This document shows, in pieces, positions 9,934 through 34,872 of a stretch of DNA of 64,000 nucleotides. Within the stretch, counting starts at the first letter, position 1, and the number at the start of each line of letters is the position of its first letter. The position numbers and the translations under genes were made by a program. The stretch lies in NCBI GenBank assembly GCA_964020155.1, contig OZ026552.1, forward strand, positions 1,447,001-1,511,000, read 5' to 3'. Origin of the DNA: Chondrilla cf. caribensis. Its lineage: Eukaryota > Porifera > Demospongiae > Chondrillida > Chondrillidae. The notes under the pieces were generated by a model that did not search any database, was not told where the DNA came from, and worked only from the letters and a program-made list of their open reading frames with translations.

Positions 9934-12514
9934 TGCCCCACACATGTATATTCTGTAAGCGACTTAGAAGAGTGGACAGACCCCATAATGATGAGAAGCA
10001 AATGGGCTAAGTAACTATTATCCAACCTAGCCTGTCAATGAATCTTCTTGATTTGCTGCTCTTCTGAAAACACAGGAGTGCACCAAATCTGTGATACTTC
10101 AACTAAATGGGTGTGTTTTTCAGCATTTGTGACATGTATTAGTATTGCTGATACATTGATTGTCTACTGTTAAGTGACAAGTGCGTCGATAATTGGTAAC
10201 TTTCTTTGTGTCAGAAACGGGGTATGAGGTCAGAAATATACCCGGTATAAAGGGTATATACTGTAGTTGGTGTTTTTGAAGTTATACCGCCCACGCATCG
10301 GGATACATGTACATATGTATATGTACGGTTCATGCTAATACGTATAATATTATATGTGTGTGCAGTACTTAATAGATCCATAATATACAATGATTTCACA
10401 TTAATCTGCTGCAATTCGCTTTCAAAAATAAGGTGGATTATCTGGATATTTACGTATTACTGTTTGACCGATACCAATACAGGCACATGATGAACTTAAT
10501 ATATTGTGTATATTGGGAAATTGTGGTGGAAACAACATTTGGTGGATAATTAGGGCATGATAATAATTCACAGTATTTGCATAATAGGAATATTCTCAGA
10601 ATATGCTCCACTTATAGTGTGAATGTGTAGTACATGTACATACGTATGTATGCACTTTGGTATGGCATTTAGTAAACCTGGCTGTAAACCTTGGACAAAC
10701 CATCTCCATGCATACATGTCCATACATGTGTGAATATTGTACTCAATCCATCAGTCAAATATCAAATAATAATATTCTCAGTGAAATACGTATGTATCCT
10801 ACACGTATGTATAAATATGTAAATGGGTGGTATAGTATTTGTGTGGAATCAACTGAATTGCTGCACCATCACTCTTTTCTCTATCTACCATAGATAGCCA
10901 ATTTGAAGTGGTCCTTTGTGTTGTTTTGCGAAGATCACTCAAGACAATTTTCATATTTTTATCTTGTAACTTTATGCTTGTCATTTTCTATGTGTATAAC
11001 AAGTATTGAGAGTACCAAATTTCCAAAATTACATAATGTAAAATTAGTACACATACAGTGTAGACCAAGTGTGCAGTGCTGTGTACTGATGTAGAACCCT
11101 CTTTACTTGCTCTATATTCGCTACTGTATATTATATGTACATACATATAAAATACATGATATATTATGTACTTGTCTCCTATGTGGCATTACAGTGTAAC
11201 CTCCATGGTCTGACACGTCTGGGAGCCAATATTGTGTGTTTAATCCAACCATATTCAAAGGTACAACCTGCATTTAGGTTATATGTACCCTGTGGGCTAT
11301 ATGCATGTAAGTGAGGTCTATAAATCTGATGCTTATAGTGAACCTCATACTCCAAAAACTGCCCAGTTAGAGTTCATTGACAAGTAAAAAAAAGTTGTTC
11401 CCATGAATACATGTATGTGATGAGGGGTGCCTTGGGAGGAATTCAAGGAGTAGTGGCATGGTGGTAGTCTTTCCTTGTAGATTAAAAATTTGAAAGCAAA
11501 GAAGAAGAATGAAGAGTTAAAGGTTATGTTTGAGGTGGGTAAACCTGCTCAGTGCATACCTTCTCATGTACATCTGTACGGCAATGTGTCTAAGGTACAT
11601 ACTGTATAGGTTATCCTGTACAAAATTGTATGTACCGGTACATGAAAATGTCTTTGAGGTATGTATGCATATGGGTTATACCTGAACATTATGTTTGTAC
11701 TACATATAGGTAAAACATGTTTGAGATATGTACATAAGTTATATCTGTACAGGATTGTATTATATTACACATCATGGAAAACCTGACTTATTGTTATGTA
11801 ATTACAGTTCAATTACTATTAGGTTCTGATGAAATTACATTACTTTTTGATATTATTGCAGTGACAAGTACAGTACTTGTACACGAGAATGTGTTGAAGC
11901 ACGTGTACATACATGGCTTACATCTGTACAGGATTGTATGTACGTAAATACATGTATGTGCACGTGATAATGTGTTAGAGATACATACCAAATGTACGTA
12001 CGTAGGTAGATTGTACTTGTTACCCGTATCCTTAGAATTTGATAAGAAAGTTACTTCCTTTATCTGATCATGACTATATACATTCATAGAACCTCCAGAT
12101 ACAATTTGGTGAGGTACTACAGAACAACACTGCAACTTGCCAGTAGAGCATCAATCTATGTACTTTAATTTTATGTTGTGTTTAATGTAATATAATATTA
12201 ATTTTATAATCCCTTCATAATATAATATACAGTGTGTGTACTATGATTATTATGTACAGTATTATGCATGTATTAAATTGTTCACATTATTTAATAATTT
12301 ATTATTATTATCATTATTTCGCAATATGACACACTGTATACGTACGTATGCACTTATTATAATAATTGCTGGTTCGAAGATATAAATTTTCAAAAATATT
12401 ATAATGTATGGTTGCATGATTATATAGTGCTACATTAATTTTAAAGTTCAGTGTGAAGAGAAGTGGGAGTACTAGCTAATGTTTATACGGTGTAAGTATT
12501 ATGGAATATAATAC
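9934..12514. other. intergenic, no gene seen
   Basis: AT-rich DNA between two convergent genes. It carries many imperfect palindromes built from gtacatgta and tacgtacg, and the degenerate array at 11540-12020. A cccacgcatcggg block at about 10288-10300 is the reverse complement of one at 41926. No supported coding sequence. Confidence 0.6.
11540..12020. repeat. degenerate tandem array of tacag/gtac palindromes
   Basis: Four to five loose units of about 80-110 bases share a core of the type catctgtacaggattgtatg, then a gtac-rich palindrome and a tgagatatgtac-type stretch. The same array occurs in reverse orientation at 44680-45380, so both flanks of the receptor genes carry it. Confidence 0.55.
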
Positions 12515-24613
<12,099 letters not shown>

Positions 24614-25760
24614 GTCTGCCGGATTATTGCAATAGAGCCTATATAAAAGACCTATCTCCTCAGACCACGGATGTGTCTATTGAGTCCTATAGAGTCTGAC
24701 CGACTATGAATATGTTTATATGGGTCCGATCACATTCATTGACAAGCTGATAATTGTATTATATTAACCCGATCGTTCCATTCATGTGCACCATGTATGT
24801 AATACCATGCCTGTATAGGATGCATAAACAGTAATATAAAGGGACAAATCTGTTTACTATTCAGTTAAATTTTACATTCAATTTGGCATGTACAGAGTGC
24901 AACACTACATACACTGAGGTCTACTATTCACAATACAATGATTTTATTCCTTTTGTATTTAGCTACTGTAACAATAGCAACACTAATAACCTCCACTATA
25001 CCGGTTGGAGTATTGAGGTTGGCAACGTTCACCTGATCTACATTCTTTACTTGAATCATGTGAAAATGGAAACTTCATGGGCACCAGCTGATGGTACAAC
25101 AGTATGGTCATCCTCAGCAGTAAGTATTCCACGTAAACACTTCAACACATCTTAACCAAACCCTAGAATGAACTGACCATCTCATTAGAAAGCACAACGG
25201 ACTTGCTATCACAAACATACACTCTACGGCTCTTGACGTTGGTCTGTCCTCTTCATCCCCTGTTATACACATATCCTATGTTTAAAATTGTCAGAAATAA
25301 GCAAAAAATATTGTAAATACTGTTCACCGCCAATCCATTCGGATGTTCAAATTCACACCTATATATCCAAAGCATTGCTAAGACGATACATTGTCAAGTA
25401 GGTACACTTTGAAATTACAGTCATTAACTACAACTGTAGTCAGTAGAGTTCCATCCTTTCTTATGAATTGACCTGCAAACGCATAAGCATATTATATGAC
25501 TGCTGTTACCCAGTTTTGGATTTCTTTTCTTGATTTGCTTACTACATGTACACTTAGTCTACTACAGCAAACCAACTATAATGCTCAAATGGGGTTTGTG
25601 TTAGGCAGGAATTTGTTCAGGGTTAACATGTATCCACTGTTCTACTGTAAATCTGAATCAAAATTAATATTGAATTATCTCATTGTCAGCACAGTGTCAC
25701 ACAGACACGCATTAATATAGTAATTGAGCACCAAGTTAGCATATATGTATAAGTATTTAC

Positions 25761-26434
25761 TTTCATCTCTTCCATTTACTATCACTCTATATGGCTGTCC
25801 ACTGTCCAAGGTACTTGAACACATTTCTCTGAAACAGAAATACAGTACAAGACATCCATTTAGTGATATAGCATATAATATATATATTATGACACACCAA
25901 TACACTGTTGCATGGGGAACTAGAAGGGATGAATACCCTTTAGACTGTTCAAGTTAAACTATTATATCTATATGGTATACGTAGTTTATATACATACTAT
26001 AATGTAGGCTTCACCATACCTCCAATGCTGGCACATTTTGCAGGAATGTCTTACACTGATCCAAGCCACTACAATAGCACTCAGCAGCAGTAGAGCTTAG
26101 GAGCCACCAGAACTCACGCCTTAGACCTCCAAAGTCCTCTCCTTCTTCGCCAATGAAAATAACCTACACGCATGAAATGGATTTTAATAATGTCTATAAA
26201 AGGAGCTTAATTTTTGTGTATACTATATAGTACTATTTAATTTTCTGTTATGTTCAGAACCTTCAGTGTCTTCTCTGGATTGAACTTTCTCTTGCTGGCA
26301 TGGCGTAAAGCATCATCCAAGATATATTCCCTCCTAAACTCCAGCAATAGCCTACTATCTTGATGAGGGTCTAAAAGGTCAATCTTGTACTTCTGTTGGA
26401 GTTCTCGAATAATATCCTGTAAGTCAGTGGGGCC
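25761..26434 (-). pseudogene. HECT-domain E3 ubiquitin ligase relic
   Basis: Three exons on the minus strand: 26261-26434, 26020-26163 and 25761-25828, all joinable in phase 0. They read as the start of a HECT N-lobe: ASKRKFNPEKTLK joined to VIFIGEEGEDFGGLRREFWW, then FKYLGQWTAI. In HECT ligases this region binds the E2, and the catalytic Cys lies much later. After WTAI comes an in-frame TAG (plus-strand 25787-25789), where the family continues S-(I/L)-x-x-G-G. Nothing upstream of 26434 is coding; a minisatellite starts there. No C-lobe or catalytic Cys was found, so this is a decayed piece lying between GABA-B-like genes A and C. Confidence 0.75.
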
Positions 26435-26499
26435 CTGTGTACTGAATCTATGGGTCACCGATCACAGAACATCATGACATGCTGTTCTGTGTGTGTGTG

Positions 26500-26504
<5 letters not shown>

Positions 26505-26534
<30 letters not shown>

Positions 26535-26690
26535 AGATCGATAATCGAGGAAACGGGATCAAGAGTCGAGGAATCGGCATGAAGAATCGAGGAATCAAGA
26601 TCGAGAAACGAGGAAACGGGATCAAGAGTCGAGGAATCGGGATCGAGAATCGAGGAATCGGGATCAAAAATCGAGGAATCCGACTTTTGG
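26505..26690. repeat. (CA)n plus gaggaatcgggatca minisatellite
   Basis: A short (CA)n is followed by about ten tandem units of 15-16 bases of the type gatcgaggaatcgg/gatcaagagtcgaggaa. It separates the HECT relic from pseudogene C. Confidence 0.9.
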
Positions 26691-26765
26691 TATGTTTGGC
26701 GCTCCATATATAGAGAGACAGACTTGCTGAGATAACGTGCGTAGACGTCGGCGGGGTCATCAATC

Positions 26766-29036
26766 ATGAAAACATCCAGGCCCGATGTCCCGAGTCAGTA
26801 TCTTTTGAAATGTTTTCAGAATCTTTTTGTTTTAATGTTGTCGGTATCTGATTCAGCGGGTGAGGCACAGAAGAATATCACGTTCCAGCTGCAATCGTCC
26901 ATGACGCGTATTCCCGACCTGTCTGGTCTCGTCCCTGGAATCGATGTTGCTCTGGATCTCATCAACAAGAACTCCACCATCTTACCAGACTATCACCTTC
27001 GGTACAAGGACATTGTGGATGCGCAGGTAAGGGAATCGATGTTTACGGGGGCTCCATATAGTCGGGAAGTAGTGGTACAGTCCATACCAGCATATCATTG
27101 CAACTATTGGTAATATAAAGAAATCTTTTAGGGCCCATGATCTTATAGTACTAAGTTTACGATGTTGGTATTTGCATTTAATAACTTTGATTCGTGGCCA
27201 TAGGGTTTCAGTTTCAATTCATGCATGCATGATTGTTCAAGACTATTCAGAGTTTAACCTCGAAAAAAATTATGTGCTTTGTACTAGACGAAATACTTTG
27301 AGACTCAAATGTTAAGTCACAGAGTAATTCACTAATATCATGCATTAAATTTTATTAAATTGACTTCCTTCCTAATTCATTATGTATCAGGGCCCATGCA
27401 TGGTGTATCTTACTGTCAACTAGTCTGAGAGATGACAAGATGTATGGAGAAGTTTAATGGATATCTGTAACCATAGAAATGTTTGCTAGAACAAAGTTAC
27501 ACTTTGTCAGCTGACTACATGTGTCAAAGGTAGCAGTCAGCATTAATTTGGAACCCAGCCAAACAACCCTCAAGACAACATGAAAAGGATGTTTAATAAT
27601 AATATTATATAGTATATATGATTTGTTGCCTAGTGTCCCTTTTAATTCATTGACAAATAAATACTATTACATACACTGTATGACATTGTTCTTTTACTAT
27701 CTAGTGGGCAATACATCAATTGTGATGCTGCTCTGTTTCCCATTCTTGCAGTGTAGTGGAACATTTGCTGTGAGAGGTTTCATTGACCATGTAACTGGAC
27801 CTGGTAGAGATACAGAATTGTTCATTATGGGAGCAGACTGTTCTGTGGCCTCTGAACCCATTGCAAGCTTGGCTCCCTTCTGGAATTTGGCACAGGTGAT
27901 ATTATGAAACATCTTGTTGTATTCTACCAATGCCTAATAACATGTCGGATATATATGAAGATCTGTGCATTCATATTGAATGGTTTGTAAGATTGCATGG
28001 CCATTGGATGTTTGTACTGATATCATGCATGTTATGTCCAGGTGTAATTTGTACATATAAGCATAATGTTATTATGACTGTGTTACACGGTACCTTCGCA
28101 TGAGGAAAATAGGTTCAACTTACAGTTTCATTCAAGATTAATTAACCTAGTAATGAACATTACCAATTGTGTTATGAATTCGTCTTGATTTAATGGAATG
28201 GTACTATAACAGATATATTCATTAACAACCATTCTCAATAGGGTTCAGTCAACGTATCTAATGTTGTTTCCTACTGTAAACCTAAAATATAAATGGAATT
28301 ATCTCATGGTCATCATGCATGCATAATATTATTAACCTAGACTGACAGATCGATTGCACATTTAATGTGTGCAATTGTATGTTTTGCTTACTCAGTCTGC
28401 CAATTTCTCTGTAATGCAATACAGGATGGGATCACAAAATTTATAGCAATTCATAACTAGTACTGCTGAGTCCTACTCTTCAAGACTTTGTACTAAGTTA
28501 TTAGTAAACATTTCATCTATATAATATTATAGTCAAAGACACAAGTGTGCATACAATTATTATGGTATAATAGAAAGCCAGCTTATATTTAGCGTATTGC
28601 TAAAGTATAGTGTCATAGCCAAAGTTGGCGTCATGGTTTTCTCCTACATGTAAGTAACCGTTCACAATTGTACCATGTACCTGGATCTTGAAGTACTTTA
28701 ATTACTCTTATTATGAACCAGGATGCAAGACTGATGTACTCGATCTTAGTGCTTTTTCATTTAACTTGTAATCTTTAAAACTTGATGTGCCCTGAACATG
28801 TGATTGTCTCATGTCTGAAATGAAACACAGCCCTGTGATTCTTTAATGTTGTTTATGTTAGATTTCCACAGCCTCCACTTCACCAAGGTTGCATGTCAAA
28901 TAGTAGAGCATTTCCAACCTTCTTGCGTCTGCTTGCATCTGATGCTAGCATAGCAGGGGGCTTAATTGACCTCATGAGGTACAATGGATGGAGACACTTT
29001 GCTATCATCACTCAAGAAGAGGAAGTTTTCACACTT
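26766..29036 (+). pseudogene. GABA-B-like receptor, copy C, truncated
   Basis: Exon 1 (26766-27026) codes a signal peptide-like NLFVLMLSVSDSAG and NITFQLQ...PGIDVALDLINKNS. Exon 2 (27752-27895) codes CSGTFAVRGFIDHVTGP to APFWNLAQ. Exon 3 (28862-29036) matches exon 3 of genes A and B but has four extra bases after TSPRL, shifting the frame onto a stop before the frame-restored RYNGWRHFAIITQEEEVFTL. No later exons follow: about 65 bases downstream the ankyrin array begins. The copy is on the opposite strand to A and B. At most it could make a short secreted ectodomain fragment. Confidence 0.85.
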
Positions 29037-29674
29037 GTGAGTGACCTTATATAAATGTGTTGGTATGTACTAGGTTTTGGCCTAATTATATACGTTATAT
29101 ATGACATTATGTTACCTAAAGACTCTTGACAGATTCTAATGATCAGTGCGTACTGGAGATGGCCATGGGTGCAGTGGAAACGAAGTTCTTTCAGTTTTTA
29201 CTAACCGAAGAAGAACGGTAAGAAGGAATCCAAATGGAAATTACCTTGAGAAGAAGAGATCCTTCGGAAGATGCAGTGTTCGGAATCCGATATGTCAGCC
29301 CACTTACATAAGAACTTTAATCCTAATAAACACATGGGACCCAGTCCTTCCAACGACACGCCTCTGATATAGGCCTACGCTGTCAGGTTCGAGCACAAAC
29401 TTTTCCTGAACGAATGCCTTCGATTTGGCGATGACCCTTTCGTAACTAACGCCAATGGTCAGACAGCCTTTCATGTAGCGTGTGCTTCTTCTCGTTCGAG
29501 TCAGAGAACAGACAAAAAGAGAAAGGAACTCCTCCAAATGCTCTTAGACCAGCCCGTGAAGAAAGAATATCAACTACCGTTTATCAATGGTTCGGACCGC
29601 GAGAGGAGAAATGGAATGGACATAAGTTACGTTTATCATCCATCTGTGTGTCTGTTGGACAAGGTGTGTTGTGT

Positions 29675-29676
29675 GT

Positions 29677-29736
<60 letters not shown>

Positions 29737-29860
29737 TGTGTGTGTGTTTATGTGTGTGTGTGTGTGCGTGTGCGTGTGTGTGTGTGCGTGCATGTGTGTG
29801 TTTGTGTGAGTTTGTGTGTGTGTACGTATGTGTGTGTGTGTGTTCACACGTTTCAATGCT
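29675..29860. repeat. (GT)n at the first 5' splice site of unit 1
   Basis: The exon 1 donor (GACAAG|gtgtgttgtg) runs straight into (GT)n. The same arrangement occurs in units 2 (34674-34872) and 3 (41475-41655). Confidence 0.95.
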
Positions 29861-29995
29861 GTGTAGGATGAGAATACACCACTACATCTGGCTGTTCAGT
29901 CTGGTCTACTTGGATGTGTTGAAGTAAGTGTGTACCTGTACCAACGTATGTATGAATGTACGTATGTATGTAATGTATTGTACAGTTTATATGTA

Positions 29996-30162
29996 CAGTC
30001 GAACCTTATTAATACAAAATCTCAACAACATAAGATTATTGTTAAGTCCCTACATTTTCAGCTGATGTACACGTGCATTATGTGAGTACTGTCAACATGA
30101 AATGCTTTTAGCCTGGAATTATGGAATTGTCCATAGAATTTCGCGTTAAGGAGGTTCAACTG
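29996..30162. mobile_element. pogo/Tigger-type MITE, unit 1
   Basis: TA-flanked element with ends CAGTCGAACCTTATTAA and, inverted, CAGTTGAACCTCCTTAA. No coding sequence. It sits in the intron between ankyrin exons 2 and 3 and is repeated at 35019-35185 and 42673-42839, so it predates the tandem duplication. Confidence 0.75.
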
Positions 30163-31315
30163 TACATTGGTGCGTACGTGGTGTGCTTTGTATGTATGTA
30201 TATTGTGTATACCTACGTATGTACATACGTACATGTACATATGTAAATGTATCAAGAGATTCTGTATGCACCATGCATATGTGCTTATTATCCTCTCTTC
30301 TAACGCCAACACCCAGCTTCTCTTGGCTTATGGGTCTCCGTTGTTGATAAAGAACACTTTGGGAAAGACTCCATGTGATTTGGCATCAGATTCTGGTCAA
30401 TTTGTCATAGTAAAACTACTGGAGCCCAAGATGGTGTTTGTAGTGAGTGAATGTGTAGAGTTCTGTGTGTATTGTGCTGTGTGTGAGTGTGTGTATGTAG
30501 TGTTGTGTGTAGTGTGCTGTGAGTGAGTGTGTAGAGTGCTGTGTATGAGTGTGTGTGTATGTAGTGTTGTGTGTAGTGTGCTGTGAGTGTGTAGAGTGTT
30601 GTGTGTAGTGTGTGTATGTAATGTTGTGTGTAGTGTGCTGTGAGTGTGTATAGAGTGCTGTGTGTAGTGTGCTGTGAGTGACTGTGTGTGGTGAACTTAC
30701 TTGTAACTTGCAATTTTTGACATTTGTTCTATCCCAATTCTCATTTGTAACCAACAGAAAAATCAGAAATGGAAACAGACAATGACCTCTCCTTCAGGGC
30801 AAAGGTACGTCTGATCTGCATATTTTAATGAGGAGAGTTGGCTTTACTCAATTTTTGTGTGGAGACCGTTGTACTACCAGCTAGTGTACTCGGTGTTGTG
30901 GGAATGTGTCTTGTCATCTAGGAATGAATCCATTTATCACTGTTTGTGTGTGCCAGACCTACACAATGCAGCACCCAGAAGGATTGCACGAGATGAAGGA
31001 GAAGCTTGTGAAGGAGTTGAAGGCAAAACTGACGGTACCCCCAGACGTGCGGCTTTGCTATCTCTGTCTGTGCCTAAATGTGGAGAGATCAAGTTCCGTT
31101 CATTTGCAGCTGAGTTGCTGCTTGTCCATTATGGTGAGGAGAATATGTCCGCTATTTGCTATATATCATGTGACTGTCACATGACTTCTTTCCCAATAGA
31201 CTGGTCCATAGAGAAGGTACTTGAAGTATGGAAAAAAGGTCCTTTCGAAACTTTGAAAGATGCAAAACATAAGTTGATGAAAGTCTATGTGAGAGTTACA
31301 CACCCACACACCCAC

Positions 31316-31350
<35 letters not shown>

Positions 31351-31659
31351 ACATCGCAACCTGCACTTCAATGTGCATTGTCTAATTCTTTAACTACTCT
31401 TACAGTTGTTGTTCATGAACATCTCCCAAAGCCCTTGTCAACACATTATAATGGGAATTTTGATGACGAGCCAGAGTTCAGAAGACTAGAGCCGCCACTG
31501 CAGAGCCTGCAACCAGCAGGGAACTTCGAGGTTAGTGTTGGGGGGGGGGTGATGGATGGCTTCCCTCCAACCTGTCCTGTTCTGAGCACACATCCCCTCT
31601 GCTGTGCCTCACCTGGGACTGTATTTGCTACAGTACATAGAACATACACACGTACGTAT

Positions 31660-31828
31660 ATAGTGAAACCTCTCTAATCCGACACTCAATAGGACCTGAG
31701 AATAATGTTGGATTAGGAGGTTGTTGGATTATGGAGTGCCTCTTACCATACCTATGCATGGTGACTGTACCTCATATAATGGTCGGATTAGAGAGAATAT
31801 TGGATTATAGAGGCGTCGGATTACCCTC
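31660..31828. mobile_element. pogo/Tigger-type MITE with ctctaatccga ends
   Basis: Begins tagtgaaacctctctaatcc and ends with inverted gaggcgtcggatta; internal copies of ggattagaga/ttggattat are also present. It lies in the intron before the LIR exon and is repeated in unit 2 at about 36657-36832. Confidence 0.6.
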
Positions 31829-33504
31829 TGATGTGCATGGCCATCATGTAAAATCTGTTGTTGTTGTTGTTTACAGATTCCAGTGATGAATTTGTTATTG
31901 TCATTCCACCGTGCTTTGATCCGAATGCTCCCCTCACTGCTGCTGGACAGACTCGGCAGAACGCTGTCGAGGACAGGACCAATGACAGGAATAACACTAT
32001 TTGTGGAGAAGACAGCATTGGGGAAGTGCTGTCCTTGCTAGACGGACCACCCCAGCCTATTCCCCAACTAGGACCTAATCCGGACAACACCAGCCCACGT
32101 GTTTCGCCAAATGCCACACCAAAGCAGGCCAGGAGGGATGCTTGCAACTTCAAGTTTCATAGGAAGACCCTCGGTGAAGCCACCATCAAGGAGCCTCTCA
32201 CCATATATAGCCACTGGTCTGGTTAATACGTTCACCAACTTTGTCAAGGACATCCACGTCCACCACCGCCCACAGGACTCCCCAGCTGGGGACATTAGGC
32301 TTGAACCCATTGATAACAACCAGAATATTTGTGGACAGAATGACCTCAACACCCCTTTCGAAGGTGGATCAGCCGAGGACTTTCAGGTACGTATGTTTGT
32401 ATGTATGTACATATTTGCTGCTGTGTGTGTTACAGCACTTGTCTGTGTGCGTCTGCCTCACCGTATGTTCTCCCGATGTTATATTCATCCATCTTGCTTG
32501 TCCGTAGGATGCCTGTACAGATTTGGTTGACCAAAATATACTTGACTCAGTTGAAGTCGTTCAGCAGGCTGGAGACTCTGACAAATATACTCCAGAGCTC
32601 GAACAAGAGTCTACAGTAGAGAACACACAGGAAGGTATCCAATGTGAAGGAGACAGTTGTGATAACACTTCTACCATGCCTGCTTTCAAGCTTCCAAAGA
32701 AGTACACACCTCCACAGGCAAAGTGGGCACCTCCTAAAGAACCCACTAGCCTCGTGGATAGGCTGGTGAGCATGGGATTCCCAAATCGCCACCTGAACGA
32801 GGAGCTGTTGAAGAAGCACAACAACCACATAAGAGCTGTTGTGAATGACCTCCTCGACCGCCAGAGTTGAACTTGCTGTGTGTAATTCACCTACCTACCC
32901 ACAATAATAATGAAATGTTTCATAGTTAGCACCCACACCCAAACACACACTGCATATTAAAATTATTATTACGAATATATTATAGTGTGTTAAAATGATT
33001 TGTATAAATTTATTCTGATGCATACAACTTCATATTATGCGTATTAGTGCAGTGTTAAATTATGTTTTGTGCATTGAAAGGTAGTTACGTGGGTCAAAGT
33101 TTGATCCTATTACACCAAACTCTCCAAACCAACAAGTATCCCCCCCCCACACACACACTGGAACTACTTATAGGCATCTCTTTTCGGGCTTTGAGGTTAT
33201 TATGTTTGGCAAACCCGTTATGCCCGAATTCCAGACAAATTTCTAATTCTTGGAATATCAAAATAGGGCATCTTTTTCAAGGAACCCCTAAAAATTAATT
33301 TTAGAGTACCCAATCAGCGATAATAATCACTTATTAGTAGCTACCACTAGTCTATACATAATATTGTTGTCAATCATTCCTGCATTGTCGTACATATGCT
33401 GCCTATATATAGTGCTCCCCATTTGTGTGGTACATGTAGTGATTGTATAATGATGCATACAACATACAGTACATTGTAATGATTGATTGAGGTTATGGGT
33501 GGTT

Positions 33505-33835
33505 TATGTCCTTGAATTAAAAAAAAAATCAAAAGGTCACCCACTGAGGGTCGAACAAACCCATAGTCGGCTTTATAGGGACTTTCCACAGATACTGTGT
33601 ACTTGGTCATTCCGCGAATGCAGAAGACACTATTCTAGCTGGGAGGTCAGCCGCGAGTCCCAAAGCTCCCCCCTACGGTTCTTTGTAGAGAGTATTGCAA
33701 CTGACCACCAGGAAGTGAGCTCTTTTTTTTCAGAGAAAAAAACCGTCCTTTCGAGGTTTCGAACCCGCGACCTGGAGCCTAGAGTCGTGTCACCTGACCA
33801 ACCGGCTACCGTGACCTATCTATTTTATTATTAGT
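33505..33835 (-). mobile_element. tRNA-derived SINE, unit 1
   Basis: On the minus strand an A-box-like GGTAGCCGGTTGGT (about 33797-33810) and a B-box GGTTCGAAACC (33755-33765) are spaced as in a tRNA-type polymerase III promoter. The stretch then continues without the tRNA 3' half folding well. A related arrangement is at the same place in unit 2. Confidence 0.65.
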
Positions 33836-34163
33836 ATCTGCGCTATTTATAGTTGCCCCAAGTGTACAATTTGATAAAAATGATAATAAAAGTGGAGTCA
33901 CAGAAGCCTTCCCCAGCACTCAAAATACTTGGACGTCTACTTTAGGTTTGGAGAAACCTTCGCTGGAGATATAAAGTTCGGCGAAGCCGTTTCGCTTGAA
34001 TTCCAGCCGAATTTCTAATTCTCGGCCTTTTGAAATCGGCCATCTTTTCGCGCAATATAAAATATAATATAAATTCACTGTTTCAGTTACGTGTGAGAAA
34101 CCATTATGACATTATGTTACCTAAAGACTCTTGACAGATTCTAATGATCAGTGCGTACTGGAG

Positions 34164-34672
34164 ATGGGTGCAGTGGAAACGAAGTTCTTTCAGTTTTTAC
34201 TAACCGAAGAAGAACGGAAAGATGACAGTAAGAAGGAATCGAAATGGAAATTACCTGGAGAAGAAGAGATCCTTCGGAAGATGCAGTCTTCGGAACCCGA
34301 TATGTCAGCCCACTTACAGAAGAACTTTAATCCTAATAAACACACGGGACCCAGTCCTTCCAACGACACGCCTCTGATATACGCTGTCAGGTTCGAGCAC
34401 AAACTTTTCCTGAACGAATGCCTTCGATATGGCGATGACCCTTTCGTAACTAACGCCAATGGTCAGACAGCCTTTCATGTAGCGTGTGCTTCTTCTCGTT
34501 CGAGTCAGAGAACAGACAAAAAGAGAAAGGAACTCCTCCAAATGCTCTTAGACCAGCCCGTGAAGAAAGAATATCAACTACCGTTTATCAATGGTTCGGA
34601 CCGCGTGAGGAGAAATGGAATGGACAAGAGTTATGTTTATCATCCATCTGTGTGTCTGTTGGACAAGGTGTG

Positions 34673-34709
<37 letters not shown>

Positions 34710-34748
34710 TGTTTGTGCGTGCGTGCGTGTGTGTGTTTGTGTTTGTGC

Positions 34749-34786
<38 letters not shown>

Positions 34787-34831
34787 TGTTTGTGTATGTG
34801 CATGTGCGTGTGTGCGTGCATGTGTGTGTTT

Positions 34832-34872
<41 letters not shown>

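Larger units (their letters stand above)
29159..32870 (+). pseudogene. ankyrin-LIR-UBA gene, unit 1 copy, multiply broken
   Basis: Same exon order as unit 2: about 29159-29663, 29867-29923, 30317-30442, 30751-30804, 30957-31133, 31200-31289, 31400-31530, 31877-32386, 32508-32870. Lesions relative to unit 2: 11 bases lost after GAACGG in exon 1; extra bases at gatataggccta; the acceptor before exon 4 is gtaa instead of gtag; one G lost in exon 5 (gtgcggctttgc); 15 in-frame bases lost and a 4-base tata insertion causing a stop in the LIR exon (ACCATATATAGCC). Conversely it keeps an open exon 6 reading VLEVWKKGPFETLKDAKHKL, which unit 2 has lost. The last exon with the UBA domain is intact. Confidence 0.85.
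29101..34105 (+). repeat. tandem unit 1 (about 5,005 bp)
   Basis: Starts at the atgacattatgttacc motif that also opens units 2 (34106) and 3 (40913). Spacing from unit 1 to 2 is 5,005 bases. From 2 to 3 it is 6,807, or about 5,010 after removing the 1,797-bp insertion. The whole gene, its 3' flank and a SINE are within the unit. Confidence 0.9.

Noticed and set aside
24883..25155. Plus-strand 90-residue frame upstream of receptor gene A
   Set aside because: Unrecognised, no support from splice signals, and no similarity to neighbouring copies.
30404..30754. Thr/His/Tyr-rich minus-strand frames near 30.5 and 35.6 kb
   Set aside because: They are antisense readings of a degenerate GT-rich (tgtgtagtgtgctgtgagtg) intron repeat.
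32068..32352. Minus-strand frames over the LIR exon (also 37083-37363)
   Set aside because: Antisense shadows of the conserved plus-strand exon.
33750..33822. tRNA gene on the minus strand
   Set aside because: A- and B-box-like blocks are present, but I cannot fold a proper acceptor and anticodon stem, and the stretch is part of a duplicated repeat; a SINE head fits better.
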